DNA from: Demequina litorisediminis
GTDB taxonomy: Bacteria > Actinomycetota > Actinomycetes > Actinomycetales > Demequinaceae
Direction: 5' to 3'
Length of the DNA: 64,000 bases
Assembly: GCF_030161615.1 (NCBI RefSeq)
Contig: NZ_BSUN01000001.1
Location: 2,232,001 to 2,296,000 of the forward strand
Numbering within the stretch: the first letter of the stretch is position 1; each line of letters begins with the position of its first letter. The translations under genes were made by a program, and so were the position numbers. Below, in pieces: positions 8,689 through 19,731 of this stretch. The notes below the pieces were generated by a model. The model was not told the origin of the DNA and did not search any database. It saw only the letters and a program-made list of their open reading frames with translations.

Positions 8689-11600
8689 TTAGCGGCGGCG
8701 GATCACCACCACGGCGGCGCCCGCGGCACCGACGACGGCCACCGCGAGGACGATCCACACCCAGGCGTTGCTCGAGGACTCCTCAGCGGGAGCCTCGGCC
8801 TCCGTGGTGACGGCCTCTGCGCTGGGCTCCTCGGAGGGCTCCTCGGCGGCCACGGTGGACTCGCCCGCGAGGGCGGCGATGCAGCCATCCTCGGAGGTCA
8901 GTGCCACGGTCAGCGAGTCGAGCGCCTCGCCCGCAGGGTAGGTGCCGAACGCGCTCGCGCCGGCGTCGGTGAGCGTCGCGGGCAGCGCGGTGATGGTCAC
9001 CACCTCGCCCTCGGACGTGATCTCGGCGGCAGCAAGGTCCAGGCTCCGCGAATCGGATTCCCGTCTGCTCGACCGTCTCGCCTGCCTGGGTCTCGCCAGA
9101 GACGTCGAGCAGCAGGTAGGTGCCGTCTGCCGAGAGTTCGATCACTGGGTTGGCGATGGTGGTGTCCAGCGCTCCGTCGTGTCCGGTGAAGTCCACGGCA
9201 CCCTCGAACGCGACCGTGCCGGTCGTCGTGGCGGCATCGATCACGGCCTCACCGGCCGACCAGGTGAATAGGCCGCCTTCCTCGGTGACGCCGTCCAGGG
9301 TCCACTCACCGTTGGCGATGGTGGATTCGATGTACGAGCGGAACGACTCCTTGAAGCCCCACGTGAGGGTCGCATCGGCCACACACATGCCCTCGGTCGA
9401 AGCCGGGATGTCGAGGACGATGCCCACGTTCTGCGAACCCTGGAAGGTGAGCGTGTGCTCGCCGGTCAGGGAGGCGGGAAGCGCTCCGGTCCACGTCGCG
9501 ACGCCGTCGGCATCGGCCGAGATCTCGGCGAGCAGCGTGGGAGTCGAGTACACGACCACCTTGATGCCCTCCTCGTTCGGCTCGAAGCCAGGAACCGAGA
9601 TCGTGACAACCTCGCCGGCGAGCAGGGCGGCGAGAGTCTCGCCGTCCAGGCTCGATGCCGGTGGTGGCCGGGGAGTGGCGGGGATCTCGTTGTCGTTTTC
9701 GACCACAGCGGCCGTCTGCACCACGCGGGTGCCGCCGGACGATGCCGTCGAGGCTGCCGCGCCGAAGGTCACGGTGACGGGGTCAACGCCCATGCTCTGT
9801 CCGCCGGGGCCGGTCAGCACGTTGCGTCCGGCCGAGGTCAGCGTCGCGGGGACGCCCTCGAACCGCACGGCGTTGTCGAGCGTGGTCCGCGTGCCGAACG
9901 CCAGGTTCAGCGTCGCGAAGTCCATGCGCGAGCCGTTGACCGAGACGCTCAGCGTCGCGGTGCTCGGCGACGTGAGGGTGACCTGCGGGTTGGCGAACGT
10001 GTAGTTCAGGGCGCCGTGGTGGCCGGTGAAGGTCACCGAACCGCCGTAGGACGCCGTACCGGTGCCCGCAGAGGCATCGGCCGATCCGCCCGACTGAAGG
10101 AACGTGAACGTGGAGCCGTTCGAGCCTGCCCGAGACGGCGATCTGGCCCTGAGCGATCGGTCCGGTCACGTAGGACCGGAAGCCGGAGGCGATGCCCCAG
10201 GTCAGTCGGCCGACGACCGCGGTGCTGGTCTCGGGCTCGTCGACGACGATCACGCCGCCGTCCGTGGAACCGCCATCGTTGCCGTTGTCCGTGCCGCCGT
10301 CCGTGCCGTTGTCGGTACCGCCGTCGGTTCCGTCGCCGTCACCGGTGGAGGGCTGCGAGGCCCCCAGGGTGACCTTGACCGAGTCGAGGGCGGTGCCGGC
10401 GACGTAGAAGCCGCCGAAGGCCTTCGAGCCGGTCTCGGTGATGGTGGCGGGGACCGACGTCAGGGTGACGGAACCCTTGCCTGCGGTGCGCGGTGAGGCG
10501 CCGAGGTTGAGGTCGGCGAGGTTGACGCGCTTGCCGTCCACCACGACGCTCAGGACCGCCTTGGTGGAGGAGGTCAGGCGGATCTGCGGGTCGGCGAACT
10601 TCATGTCGATGCCGTGCGAGGGGTACTGGAATCGCACGGAACCCTTGAACTTTGCGGTGCCGCTACCGGTGGTGATGTTGGCGTCGCCGCCGTTCGTCTT
10701 GAAGGTGAACGCCGAGCCGTTGTTGACGGCGCCTCCGCCGACGGAGATGCCGCTGGCGCCGATGTAGTTGCGCCACGACTCCTTGACGCCCCACACGAGG
10801 TCACCGCTCTTGGGGTCGACCGGCGTCGTCGGGTCGGTGGGGTCGGTCGGGTCGGTGGGGTCCGTCGGGTCTACCGGCTCGGTCGGCTTCGAGGCGCCGA
10901 GGGTCACCTTGACGGGGTCGAGCGCGGTGCCCTCGTCGTAGGTGATGAGCGCGGAACCCGCGGCCGTCAACTTCGCGGGAACCTTGGTGAGGGTCACCGA
11001 CGCGTCGCCGGGGGTGCGAGGTGAGGCGCCGAGGTTCAGGTCCGCGAAGGCGATGCGCTTGCCGTCGACCAGCACCGTCAGGTTTGCCTTGGTGGTCGAC
11101 GAGAGCGTGATCTGCGGGTCGCTGATGGTGATGTCGAGTCCGCCGTGGTGGCCGGTGAAGCGCACGGAACCGGAGAACTTCGCCGTGCCGGTGCCCTTGG
11201 TGAGGTCGGAGTTTCCGCCTGCCGCAGCAAACGCAAACAGGTCGCCGGTCTTGATAGCACCGTCGCTAGCGGTCACCGTGCCCTGCGCAATGGATCCCGT
11301 GACGTAGGAGATGAACTCCTTGTCGATGCCCCACACCAGGTCGCCGCTCTTGGGTTCCACCGGAGGCTCGTCTTCGGTGAAGGTGATGGGGGTGTAGGTC
11401 TCGAAGTCGGCGTTCTTGGCGCCGGATCCGGAGTAGGTGTAGATGCCGTAGTTGCCGGTGGCGTCGGGTGCGAAGTCGGTGATGTTGAGTTCGGCGGTGA
11501 AGGTGCCGTCCTCGGTCAGTTCGATCGCTCCGGCGGCGGAGCCTCCGACGGTGGCGTGGGCGGACACGGGCAGTGCCCACTTGGTGGTGTTGTTCACGCG

Positions 11601-13422
11601 GGCGCTTGAGGGGGCGTTCGCGGAGGGCTGCCAGGTGTCGGCGTACTTTCCGAATGCGATGTAGGCGCCTGCGAACTGGCCTGCCAGCGGGGGCGGGTGC
11701 CGTTGGTGGAGCCGTCTTCGGCGGGCAGGAAGCCGGTGCCGGTGATGGTGACGGTCTCGCCCTCACCGTCGAGGTCCTCGGTCTTGGACACCGTCACGGT
11801 CGGCGTGACCGGCTCGGGCTCGTCTTCGGTGAAGGTGATGGGGGTGTAGGTCTCGAAGTCGGCGTTCTTGGCGCCGGATCCGGAGTAGGTGTAGATGCCG
11901 TAGTTGCCGGTGGCGTCGGGTGCGAAGTCGGTGATGTTGAGTTCGGCGGTGAAGGTGCCGTCCTCGGTCAGTTCGATCGCTCCGGCGGCGGAGCCTCCGA
12001 CGGTGGCGTGGGCGGACACGGGCAGTGCCCACTTGGTGGTGTTGTTCACGCGGGCGCTTGAGGGGGCGTTCGCGGAGGGCTGCCAGGTGTCGGCGTACTT
12101 TCCGAATGCGATGTAGGCGCCTGCGAACTGGCCTGCCAGCGGGGGCGGGTGCCGTTGGTGGAGCCGTCTTCGGCGGGCAGGAAGCCGGTGCCGGTGATGG
12201 TGACGGTCTCGCCCTCACCGTCGAGGTCCTCGGTCTTGGACACCGTCACGGTCGGCGTGACCGGCTCGGGCTCGTCTTCGGTGAAGGTGACGGGGGTGTA
12301 GGTCTCGAAGTCGGCGTTCTTGGCGCCGGATCCGGAGTAGGTGTAGATGCCGTAGTTGCCGGTGGCGTCGGGTGCGAAGTCGGAGACCGTGATGTCGACG
12401 GTGAAGGTGCCGTCGGTTTCGATGGGCAGGTAGCCGGTGGTGTCGGTCATCGCGTCGTAGTCGGCGCGGCTGATGGCCCAGTAGGTCACGTTGCCGGTGC
12501 GGGCGTCGCGGGAGGCGCCTTCGGAGGGCTTCCAGGTGTCGGCAAACTTGCCGAAGACGACGTAGGCGCCTGCGAAGGCGCCGCCCAGGGGTGCCGGGTA
12601 GTAGTTCGGCAGCGTCGTGGTGCCGTCGTCTGCGGGAAGGAAGCCGGAGCCCGTGACGGTGACGGTCTCGCCCTCGGGGTCGAGGTCGTCGGTCTTGGAC
12701 ACCTTCACGGCCGGAGCGGCGGGCTCGGGCTCGGTCGACGGTTCTTCGGTCGAGGTGACGGACGGCTCGGGCGTCGGCTCGGTCGACGGCTCTTCGGTCG
12801 AGGTCACGGACGGCTCAGGCGTGGGCTCGACGACGACTGGCGCCGGGTAGGTGAACGTGGCGGGGTCGATGGCGATGCCCTCGTAGTTGCCAGTCGCGGC
12901 GGCAAGGCCCGCGCCACCCTTCGTGGGTGTGGTGACGGTGAAAACGCCGTCCGCCTCGGTGCGTGAGCCGGAGCCGTCGAACGTGCCGATGACCTGGTGG
13001 GCAGAGTTGCCACCCGGCGATACGACGGCGGAGATGGTCCCCGAGCCGTCGGCGGCCACGGCCACGATGAAGTCGCTGAACGTGATGTCGATGGTGTGCG
13101 CTTCCTTGAGGTAGCGCACGGACCCGCTGTAGGTCAGCGTTCCAGCGCCCGTCTCATCCACATCGGCCGAGGCGAGGGGGAAGGTGGCGATCCCGGCCGC
13201 GTCGACGGTCGCGCCGTCTCCGGTGATCGAGCCGCCCGCGCCCGGGTACTGAGCCGTCGCGACATAGTTTCGCCAGTTCGCGTGAACGCCCCACGTCAGT
13301 GCCCCAGAAGGTGCCTCGGCTGCGACCGCAGCGGGTGCCACCAGGAGAGAACCTGAGAGTAAGAACAAGAGGGCTGCCGCTACCCAAGCGGCGGGACGCA
13401 CAGGTGTGCTTCGCAATGTCAC
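8689..13422 (-). CDS. Giant surface protein with five HtaA haem-binding domains
   Basis: About 1,577 residues. Order: signal peptide (VAAALLFLLSGSLLVAPAAV), HtaA domain 1 (LTWGVHANWRNYV), Pro/Glu/Thr linker, three related Ig-like repeats, HtaA 2 (LVWGIDKEFISYV), PTD linker, HtaA 3 (LVWGVKESWRNYI), Gly/Asp/Thr linker, HtaA 4 (LTWGIASGFRSYV), an Ig-like segment, HtaA 5 (LTWGFKESFRSYI), then a C-terminal membrane helix and RRR. The conserved Tyr of the WG...Y motif, and His of FTGHHGGLD in several domains, match known haem-contact residues of HtaA. Apparent errors: AGCT insertions at 9040-9046 and 10122-10128, and short G runs at 11689-11693 and 12141-12145. GTG 13422 is preferred because GGAG precedes it. 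It should capture haem at the surface for HmuTUV. Confidence 0.85.
10810..10875 (-). repeat. 9-bp tandem repeats encoding Pro-Thr-Asp linker
   Basis: Short GGGTCGGTG-type units encode a PTD repeat linker between HtaA domains 2 and 3. Confidence 0.7.
11365..12268 (-). repeat. Two tandem 452-bp copies inside the HtaA gene
   Basis: Copy A (11365-11816) and copy B (11817-12268) appear identical base for base. Each encodes one Ig-like domain. The observed unit, 452 bp, is not a multiple of three; one missing G in each copy (runs at 11689 and 12141) would make it 453 bp, or 151 codons. A third, diverged relative follows from 12269. Confidence 0.85.
12728..12823 (-). repeat. Two 48-bp tandem repeats in the Pro/Glu/Thr linker
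   Basis: Units 12728-12775 and 12776-12823 differ at few bases and encode the 16-residue motif EPSVTSTEEPSTEPTP. Confidence 0.75.
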
Positions 13423-13571
13423 GGGGGACTCCATCGTGGTGGTGGCGCGAGTGAAAAGACTCGGCGGGCGCCTCAGGCGGCGAACCTACGGTGGAGACTA
13501 TCGAGCAATCGTCGATTTACGCAATTACGGTGTTGCGTTGTTACGAAAATGCGATTGTCGGGTGAAACACC

Positions 13572-13610
13572 AACGGGAAGCGGCCCATGTCCCGTAGGCC
13601 GCTTCCCGTT
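13572..13610. terminator. Hairpin of unknown use
   Basis: AACGGGAAGCGGCC and its complement separated by 11 bases. No T-tract; it could insulate the HtaA promoter from readthrough. Confidence 0.5.
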
Positions 13611-13784
13611 GAGCGATGGGGGTCAAGGTGACTCCCTGGAATCCCGCCATGCCGGAACGTGACGACGAGCCGGAGTGCGAGGCGGGCCGCAAGGAGCGGC
13701 CCGTGGACAGCCTAGAGCGGCGCCTCGTTTAACGCAAGACTTGTGTTGCGTAATCTCTCCGACGGCCAGGCGAGGCCCCGGTGG

Positions 13785-13837
13785 CCACAAGAAAGCCGGG
13801 CCGCGACGGCTCCCTCAGTGCGGCGTCGCGGCCCGGC
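13785..13837 (-). terminator. Rho-independent terminator of the alpha/beta-hydrolase gene
   Basis: 14-base perfect arms (13795-13808, 13824-13837). On the minus strand the stem is followed by TTTCTTGT, so it fits the gene ending at 13967. Confidence 0.75.
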
Positions 13838-13966
13838 AGTGCGCGCTCAGCGGCGCGGTCGCGATGGCGGCGATCGCGCGCTTGCTGCGCGTGATTTTGA
13901 GCATACCTCCGGCTCCGGCCGGGGCGGACTCTTGTGACCGTTTTGTGACTCTACGTGGGCAGGTGC

Positions 13967-15708
13967 CTACGACTCGGCAGCCTCAAGCGCTGCCTCTGCA
14001 GCATCGGCCCTGTCCTCAAGCACCTGTGCCATGGCGTCGGCTTCTGCCTCATCCAGCGGTGACCCCGTCACCGCATTCCACGAGGTGAGGTTGGCCGTCA
14101 CGGAGTAAAGGTGCCCAAAGCCCTCGGGGACCGAACCGGCGGCGGGCATATCCAGGAGGACTTGCCACATCGTGACGAGGGGGTACCAGGCCATGGTGCT
14201 GGAGACATCGGGCGCACGCTCGCCGTCACGCAACCACGCCGGTGACTCGAATGCCAACTGCTGGTTGAACCACACCACAGGATCCGAGCCGTGCTGCAGG
14301 TACAGGAGGCGAGTCGAACCCCACGGCGCCGAGTTTCCCGGCGCGATGCCCGATTCGTCGGCGAAGCGGACCGTTCGCCCCGCATTGTGCACGGGGAGTG
14401 CTGCCGTCGAGCCGTCGTCGCGCGCCCTGGTGATCTCGTAGTGCATTTCGTTGAGGAACGGCGGTCCCGTCATCAGGGCGCCGTTGATGGGTTCGTTCAG
14501 GATGTCGACGCTGGAGAGCACCGCCTCGACGCCGGTGGTGCCGAGCGACAGTCCGTACAGGTAGAGCCTGCGGACGCGAATCATCAGGAAGCGTCGACCA
14601 ATAGTCGTGGATGGTCCGGAAGGTGACCCTGCTGGTCTCCTCGACCTCGGCCTGGTCCGCCAGGAGCGAGATCCAGGCTCGGCAGGTAGGAGTACTGCAT
14701 GCCCGCGATGGCCGTGTCGCCATTCCAGAGGTACTCAAGGGAGTCGACGCCGTGGGGGTCTAAGTAGCCTGTGCCCGTGGTGGTGGCGACGACCAGGATC
14801 TCGCGGTCGAACGCGTCGGTGCGGATGAGTTCGTCGAGCAGCAGTTGCGCGCGCTCCTCAAGGGAATCGGCGCTGCGCAGTCCTACGTACGCGCGGACGG
14901 GCTCGAGTGCCCCTCCGGCACTGGTCGCATCAATCTCCGATGCCGTGGGGCCCGTCGAGACAAAGGAGCGCCCCTGGCGGCCCAGGTCGTCCCACTGCAC
15001 CAAGGAGGCAGGGGAGCCGGACTTCTCGGCCAGAGACGGCTCGACCGCGCCCGCGTTGGTCTGCAGGTCGCGCCCGGAGAACGTCCAGTTCGAGAACGAG
15101 AAGAAGGCGTTGACGAACGCGCCGGACGCCACCCACCAGATCAGGGCGGTCAGCACCACTGCGACCACCGTCACCGCGAGCCGCTGAGGCAGGAACCGCG
15201 TGGCGATGCCGTCTCCCCAGCGAAAGAGGCGCCGAAGGAGCCTGGCGATGATGAGCAGCAACGCCGCGGTGGCGGCCGCGGTGATGACAATCACGGGCCA
15301 TACCAGGGGAGACAGCGGTTCCATCGCGAAGCCTGAGTCGGGTGGCGTTCTGCCAGCCCACGTAGGCCCACACGGCGAACACCGTCTGCAGGGCGATGAG
15401 CCCGAGCGACGCGATCAGCAGGACCGCGCGAAGACGGCCGCGGGCGGGGGCACCGTGAGGAACCGAGCGACCGCAAAGAGGCTCGCGCCGATGCCGTAAC
15501 CCACCATGAAGGTCACGCCGGACTCGATGCCCTGCACCCAGCCCTCGCGCGGCAGGAGTGAGGGTGTCAGTGAGATCGAGAAGAACCACAGGCCCACCAC
15601 GAGGCCCACCGCGGAGAAGGACATCTCCAGGATGCCGGGTGCGCGCCGACGCGGCGGCCGGGGCTCATACAGCCGGTCGCGAGCGCGGTCCAGCAGTCCG
15701 GCGGTCAT
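13967..15708 (-). CDS. Membrane alpha/beta-hydrolase (PF15420/PF10081-type)
   Basis: N-terminal membrane region of about five helices (FSAVGLVVGLWFFSISLTPS, LLIASLGLIALQTVFAVWAY), then a soluble hydrolase domain with the nucleophile elbow LYLYGLSLGTTG. Such proteins are known in mycobacteria and relatives as transmembrane hydrolases; the substrate is unknown. Four apparent errors: a short G run at 15446-15450, and AGCT insertions at 15329-15335, 14674-14680 and 14564-14570. Start ATG 15708 has the RBS AGGGAAG. Confidence 0.82.
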
Positions 15709-15798
15709 CTTCCCTACTTCCCTCGGAGCCGTGCTCCCCAACTCTGAGGCTATCCGACGTGGTGGTGCCCGGCTCGCGGCCGAAAGTCGCGACAACTC

Positions 15799-15828
15799 TT
15801 GACAGCGCAGGCGCCGTCTCCCTAATCT
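15799..15828 (+). promoter_or_regulatory. cysPTWA promoter
   Basis: -35 TTGACA (15799-15804), 18-base spacer, -10 TAATCT (15823-15828). It is the best consensus-type promoter in the window. Confidence 0.75.
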
Positions 15829-15843
15829 CTATCAAGTCGATAG
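15829..15843 (+). promoter_or_regulatory. Dyad just downstream of the cys -10 box
   Basis: CTATC-AAGTC-GATAG immediately follows the -10, where a bound repressor would block initiation. The Rrf2-family gene at the end of the operon is the obvious candidate ligand-sensing repressor (inference). Confidence 0.45.
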
Positions 15844-15890
15844 GAAATGGGGCCGACGATCGGCACGGCCCACCAACACAAGGAGAAGAC

Positions 15891-16960
15891 ATGACCAGGA
15901 CGACGTGGCTGAAGGCGGGTGGAGCGGTGATCGTGGCGATGGTGGTGGCCGCCTGCGCGCCCGCCGAAACGGCGTCCTCGCCGACCGCTACCTCGGCAGC
16001 AGGCAATGGAGAAGCCGCCGCGGTGGAGGAAACGAACCTCTCGCTGGTGGGCTTCGCGGTTCCCAAGGCCGCCAACAACGCTATCCAGGAGCCTGTGGTC
16101 GCAGACGCCCGAGGGTGAGGGCGTGACCTGGACCGAGTCCTACGGAGCATCGGGCGACCAGAGCCGCGCGGTCGAGTCCGGGCTTGACGCCGACTACGTG
16201 CACTTCTCGCTCGAGGGCGACGTGACACGCTTGGTGGACGCGGGGCTCGTCTCCGAGGACTGGAACGCAGGCGAGCACGCAGGCATCGTGTCCCAGTCCA
16301 TCGTGGTGTTCGCGGTCCGCCCCGGCAACCCCAAGGGCATCGAGGATTGGGACGACCTCATCGCGGACGACGTGGAGATCGTGACCCCCAACCCCGGCTC
16401 GTCGGGCTCGGCTCGCTGGAACATTCTCGCCGGCTGGGGTCAGGTCATCGCGGACGGTGGCTCTGAGGAGGACGCGAAGGAGTACACCACCCAGTTGTTC
16501 GAGAACGTCGTGGCGCTGCCCGGATCGGGCCGCGACGCGACCAGTGCGTTCCTCTCGGGCACCGGCGATGTGTTGCTGTCCTACGAGAACGAGGCCATCC
16601 TCGCCAAGCAGGAAGGTGAGGAGCTCGACTACGTGGTGCCGGACACGACGCTGCGCATCGACAACCCCGGCGCCGTCCTCAAGGACGCGGACCCCAAGGC
16701 CGCAGCATGGCTCGAATTCCTCTACACCCCCGAGGCGCAGGGCGAGTTCGCGAAGGCTGGGCTTCCGTCCCGTGATCGACGGCGTCGAGGTGGGCGAGGT
16801 GGAGGGGGCCAACGACCCCAGCGACCCGTTCCCTGCCCCCGGCACGCTGCTCAACATCGATGACGACTTCGGCGGCTGGGACGAGGCCAACCCCACGTTC
16901 TTCGACACCGAGAACGGCATCATTACGCAGATCCAGGTTGATACGGGCAAGTCGTCATGA
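15891..16960 (+). CDS. cysP: Sulfate/thiosulfate-binding lipoprotein
   Basis: Extracellular binding protein of the sulfate ABC importer. Signal with lipobox-like AMVVAACAP, then LSLVGFAVPKAANN, SYGASGDQSRAVESGL, NPGSSGSARWNILAGWG and a conserved C-terminus. Two AGCT insertions split it: 16089-16095 and 16753-16759. RBS AGGAGAAG precedes the ATG. Its TGA overlaps the permease start. Confidence 0.92.
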
Positions 16961-17822
16961 CATCGCCCGCCCCGACGGCCGCTCCGTCGCCCCTTCGGGG
17001 GCGGCGGGCGGTCGCCCGCGTTCCGCGGCCTCGCTCCACCCTCACCCGAGGCTCGGGCATCGCGCTCGGCGCATCGGTCTTGTGGCTCTCGATACTCGTC
17101 CTCATCCCGCTCGGCGCCGTGGTGGCGGCCGCAGCATCGGGCGGCTGGGCGGGCTTCTGGGCCGTTCTCACCAACCCCCAGACCGTCGCGGCCATCACCC
17201 TGACCGTGACCCAGGCCGCGCTCGTCACGCTGCTGAACATCGTCATCGGCACCGCCATCGCGTGGGTGCTGGTGCGGGACTCGTTCCCAGGGAAGCGTGC
17301 CATCGAGGTCATCATCGATGTGCCGTTCGCGCTTCCGACGATCGTGGCGGGCCTGGTGCTGCTCGGCCTGTACGGCCCCCGCAGCCCCGTGGGCGTCGAC
17401 GTCGCCAACACCAAGGCCGCGGTGTTCCTTGCGTTCGCCTTCGTCACGCTGCCGTTCGTGGTGCGTGCCGTGCAGCCGGTCCTGGAACAGGCTCGACCCG
17501 GATGTGGAGCGCGCCGCGCGCAGCCTCGGTGCATCGGGCACCCAGACCTGGACCCGGGTGCTGCTGCCCGCGCTCGCTCCCGCCATCGCCGCGGGAGCGG
17601 CGATGTCCTTCGCCCGAGCCGTCTCGGAGTACGGCGCGCTCGTGCTCATCTCCGGCAACCTGGCGCTGCGCACCGAGGTCACCAGCGTGCGCATCCTTAC
17701 GTACGTCGAGAACGGCCAGGCTCGCTCAAGCCGCCGTCGTGGCGACCGTCCTGCTCGTGATCGCGTTCCTCGTGCTCGTCACGCTCGACATCATTCAGCG
17801 AAGGGTGGCCCGCCGTGGTTGA
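16957..17822 (+). CDS. cysT: Sulfate ABC transporter permease subunit CysT
   Basis: Six-helix permease with the coupling-helix signature RAARSLGASGTQTWTRVLLP. Two AGCT insertions (17488-17494 and 17717-17723) break the C-terminal half; corrected it reads VLEQLDPDVERAARS and GQLAQAAVVATVLL. It overlaps cysW, whose GTG start lies inside its last codons. Confidence 0.92.
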
Positions 17823-18708
17823 CATCGCCTCCGTGCCCCAGGCGACCAGGCCGAGCAGCACACGGCGCGCCAGCAGCAACCTCGGTCGCCCGGCCGGCCC
17901 GCGCATCGGCCGCGTGGCGCTGCGCGTCGTCGTCATCGGCTACGTGGGACTCCTCGTGGCCTGGCCAGTGTCGCTCGTGTTCTGGAACACGTTCGCCGAT
18001 GGCCTCGCGCCCGTCATCGAGACGTTCACCGACCCGCTGGTGCTCGCTTCGTTGAGGCTGACCGCGATCGCCGCCGCCTGGTCCGTGGTGCTCAACGTCG
18101 TGTTCGGTGTCACCGTGTCGCTGGTGCTGGTGCGCTACGAGTTCCCTGGCAAGCGGCTGCTCAACGCGGTGCTTGACCTGCCACTTTCCGTATCGCCCGT
18201 GGTGGTCGGACTGTCGATCGTGCTCGTCTACGAGTCGACGCGCGGCATCTTCGGAGTGCCGCTCGCCGCCGCGGGCATCCAGGTCCTGTTCTCCACGCCG
18301 GGCATCATCCTCGCCACCACCTTCATCGCGATGCCCCTGGTCATCCGCGAGATCGTCCCCGTCTTGACGGAGGTCGGCACCGAGCAAGAGCAGGCCGCGC
18401 GCTCGCTCGGCGCGAGCGGCCCGCAGACCTTCTGGCGCATCACCATTCCCGCGATCCGCTGGGGCCTTACCTACGGAGTGGTGCTGTGCCTTGCGCGCTC
18501 CATCGGCGAGTTCGGTGCCGTCAAGGTGGTCTCCGGCAACCTCATCGGCCAGACCCAGACCGCCACCTTGATGGTCGAACAGATGTACTTCGACTTCGAC
18601 CAAGAGCAGGCCTTCGCCGTCGCAGGGCTGCTGGCCTCTATCTCCATCATCGCCATCGTCGTGGTGAGCGTGCTGCGCTCCCGCGCCGAGAAGAAGGGCA
18701 TCTCATGA
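17815..18708 (+). CDS. cysW: Sulfate ABC transporter permease subunit CysW
   Basis: Uninterrupted 297-residue permease. Features: FPGKRLLNAVLDLPLSVSPV, the EAA loop EQEQAARSLGASGPQTFWRI and SIGEFGAVKVVSGN. Start GTG overlaps cysT by eight bases; stop is followed at once by cysA (ATGAGC). One of the few long genes here without an indel. Confidence 0.94.
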   Translation: MVDIASVPQATRPSSTRRASSNLGRPAGPRIGRVALRVVVIGYVGLLVAWPVSLVFWNTFADGLAPVIETFTDPLVLASLRLTAIAAAWSVVLNVVFGVTVSLVLVRYEFPGKRLLNAVLDLPLSVSPVVVGLSIVLVYESTRGIFGVPLAAAGIQVLFSTPGIILATTFIAMPLVIREIVPVLTEVGTEQEQAARSLGASGPQTFWRITIPAIRWGLTYGVVLCLARSIGEFGAVKVVSGNLIGQTQTATLMVEQMYFDFDQEQAFAVAGLLASISIIAIVVVSVLRSRAEKKGIS

Positions 18709-19721
18709 GCATCGATATTCAGGGTGTTGGCAAGCGCTTCGGAAGCCTTCGTCGCCCTCGACGACGTCAACCTCTCTCCCCACGGGCCAACTCACCGCGC
18801 TCCTGGGGCCGTCCGGAGGCGGCAAGTCCACGCTGCTGCGCATCATCGCCGGACTCGAAACCGCCGACGAGGGGAACATCCGTATCGAGGGCAAGGACGC
18901 GACGCACCTGCCTGCGCAGAAGCGCGGCGTCGGCTTCGTGTTCCAGCACTACGCGGCGTTCGCGCACATGAGCGTGGCGAAGAACGTCGCTTTCGGTCTC
19001 GAAGTGCGTCACCGCCCCAAGGCGGAGGTGCGCGACCGGGTCGACGAACTGCTGCGCCTGGTGCACCTTGAGCAGTTCGGGCACCGCCTGCCGTCCCAGG
19101 CTCTCGGGTGGGCAGCGTCAGCGCATGGCGCTGGCTCGCGCGCTCGCCGTCGAGCCCACCGTGCTGCTCCTCGACGAACCCTTCGGTGCCCTCGACGCGC
19201 AGGTGCGCAAGGAACTGCGCCAGTGGCTGCGCCGCCTGCACGACGAGGTCCATGTCACCACCGTGTTCGTCACCCACGACCAGGAGGAGGCGCTGGAGGT
19301 GGCGGATCAGATTGTGGTCATCAACGAGGGGCGCGTGGAACAGATCGGCACCCCCGACGAGGCTCTACGACGCCCCCGCCAACGACTTCGTCATGAGGTT
19401 CCTCGGGCCGACGACCACACTCGCGGGACTCGTGGTGAGGCCCCACGACATCGGCGTGCTGACGCTGCCCGTGGCAGGTGCCATCCCCGGCACCGTGCGG
19501 GCCGTCCAGCGGGTGGGCTTCGAGGTGCGGCTCACCGTGCAGACCAGCGAGGGGCGTGAACCGGCGACGGTCACGTTGCCACGCTCGCGGTTCCTCGAGC
19601 CGGGGTGGACGTGTCAGACCCCGTCTGGCTGCGCCTCCCGGCCGATGCGGTCCGCACCGCGGCCGCGGCGGCTGGCGACGCATCGGCCCGGCTCGAGGGG
19701 GCAGCGACCGGCGCGCACTAG
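18705..19721 (+). CDS. cysA: Sulfate ABC transporter ATP-binding protein
   Basis: ATPase with Walker [11 protein letters not shown]-loop [12 protein letters not shown], signature [16 protein letters not shown], Walker [13 protein letters not shown] and H-loop [12 protein letters not shown], plus a CysA-type C-terminal domain ([11 protein letters not shown]). Apparent errors: AAGCCTT 18743-18749, one extra base in CTCTCTCCCC near 18773-18781, CAGGCTC 19097-19103, GAGGCTC 19359-19365 and a G run short by one at 19602-19605. Corrected, the protein ends before TAG at 19721. Confidence 0.9.
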
Positions 19722-19731
19722 CATGACCACC

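Larger units (their letters stand above)
13423..13966. other. Non-coding interval upstream of the HtaA gene
   Basis: 544 bases with no convincing gene. It includes an unusually A/T-rich stretch (about 13490-13565) that probably holds the HtaA promoter. A hairpin at 13572-13610 has 14-base arms. A terminator for the minus-strand hydrolase gene lies at its right side. Confidence 0.55.

Noticed and set aside
9120..10372. Plus-strand open frames opposite the HtaA gene
   Set aside because: They mirror the repeat codons of the real gene and have no family resemblance.
13437..13597. Small plus-strand gene upstream of the HtaA gene
   Set aside because: No RBS, no conserved motif, and it crosses the probable HtaA promoter and a hairpin.
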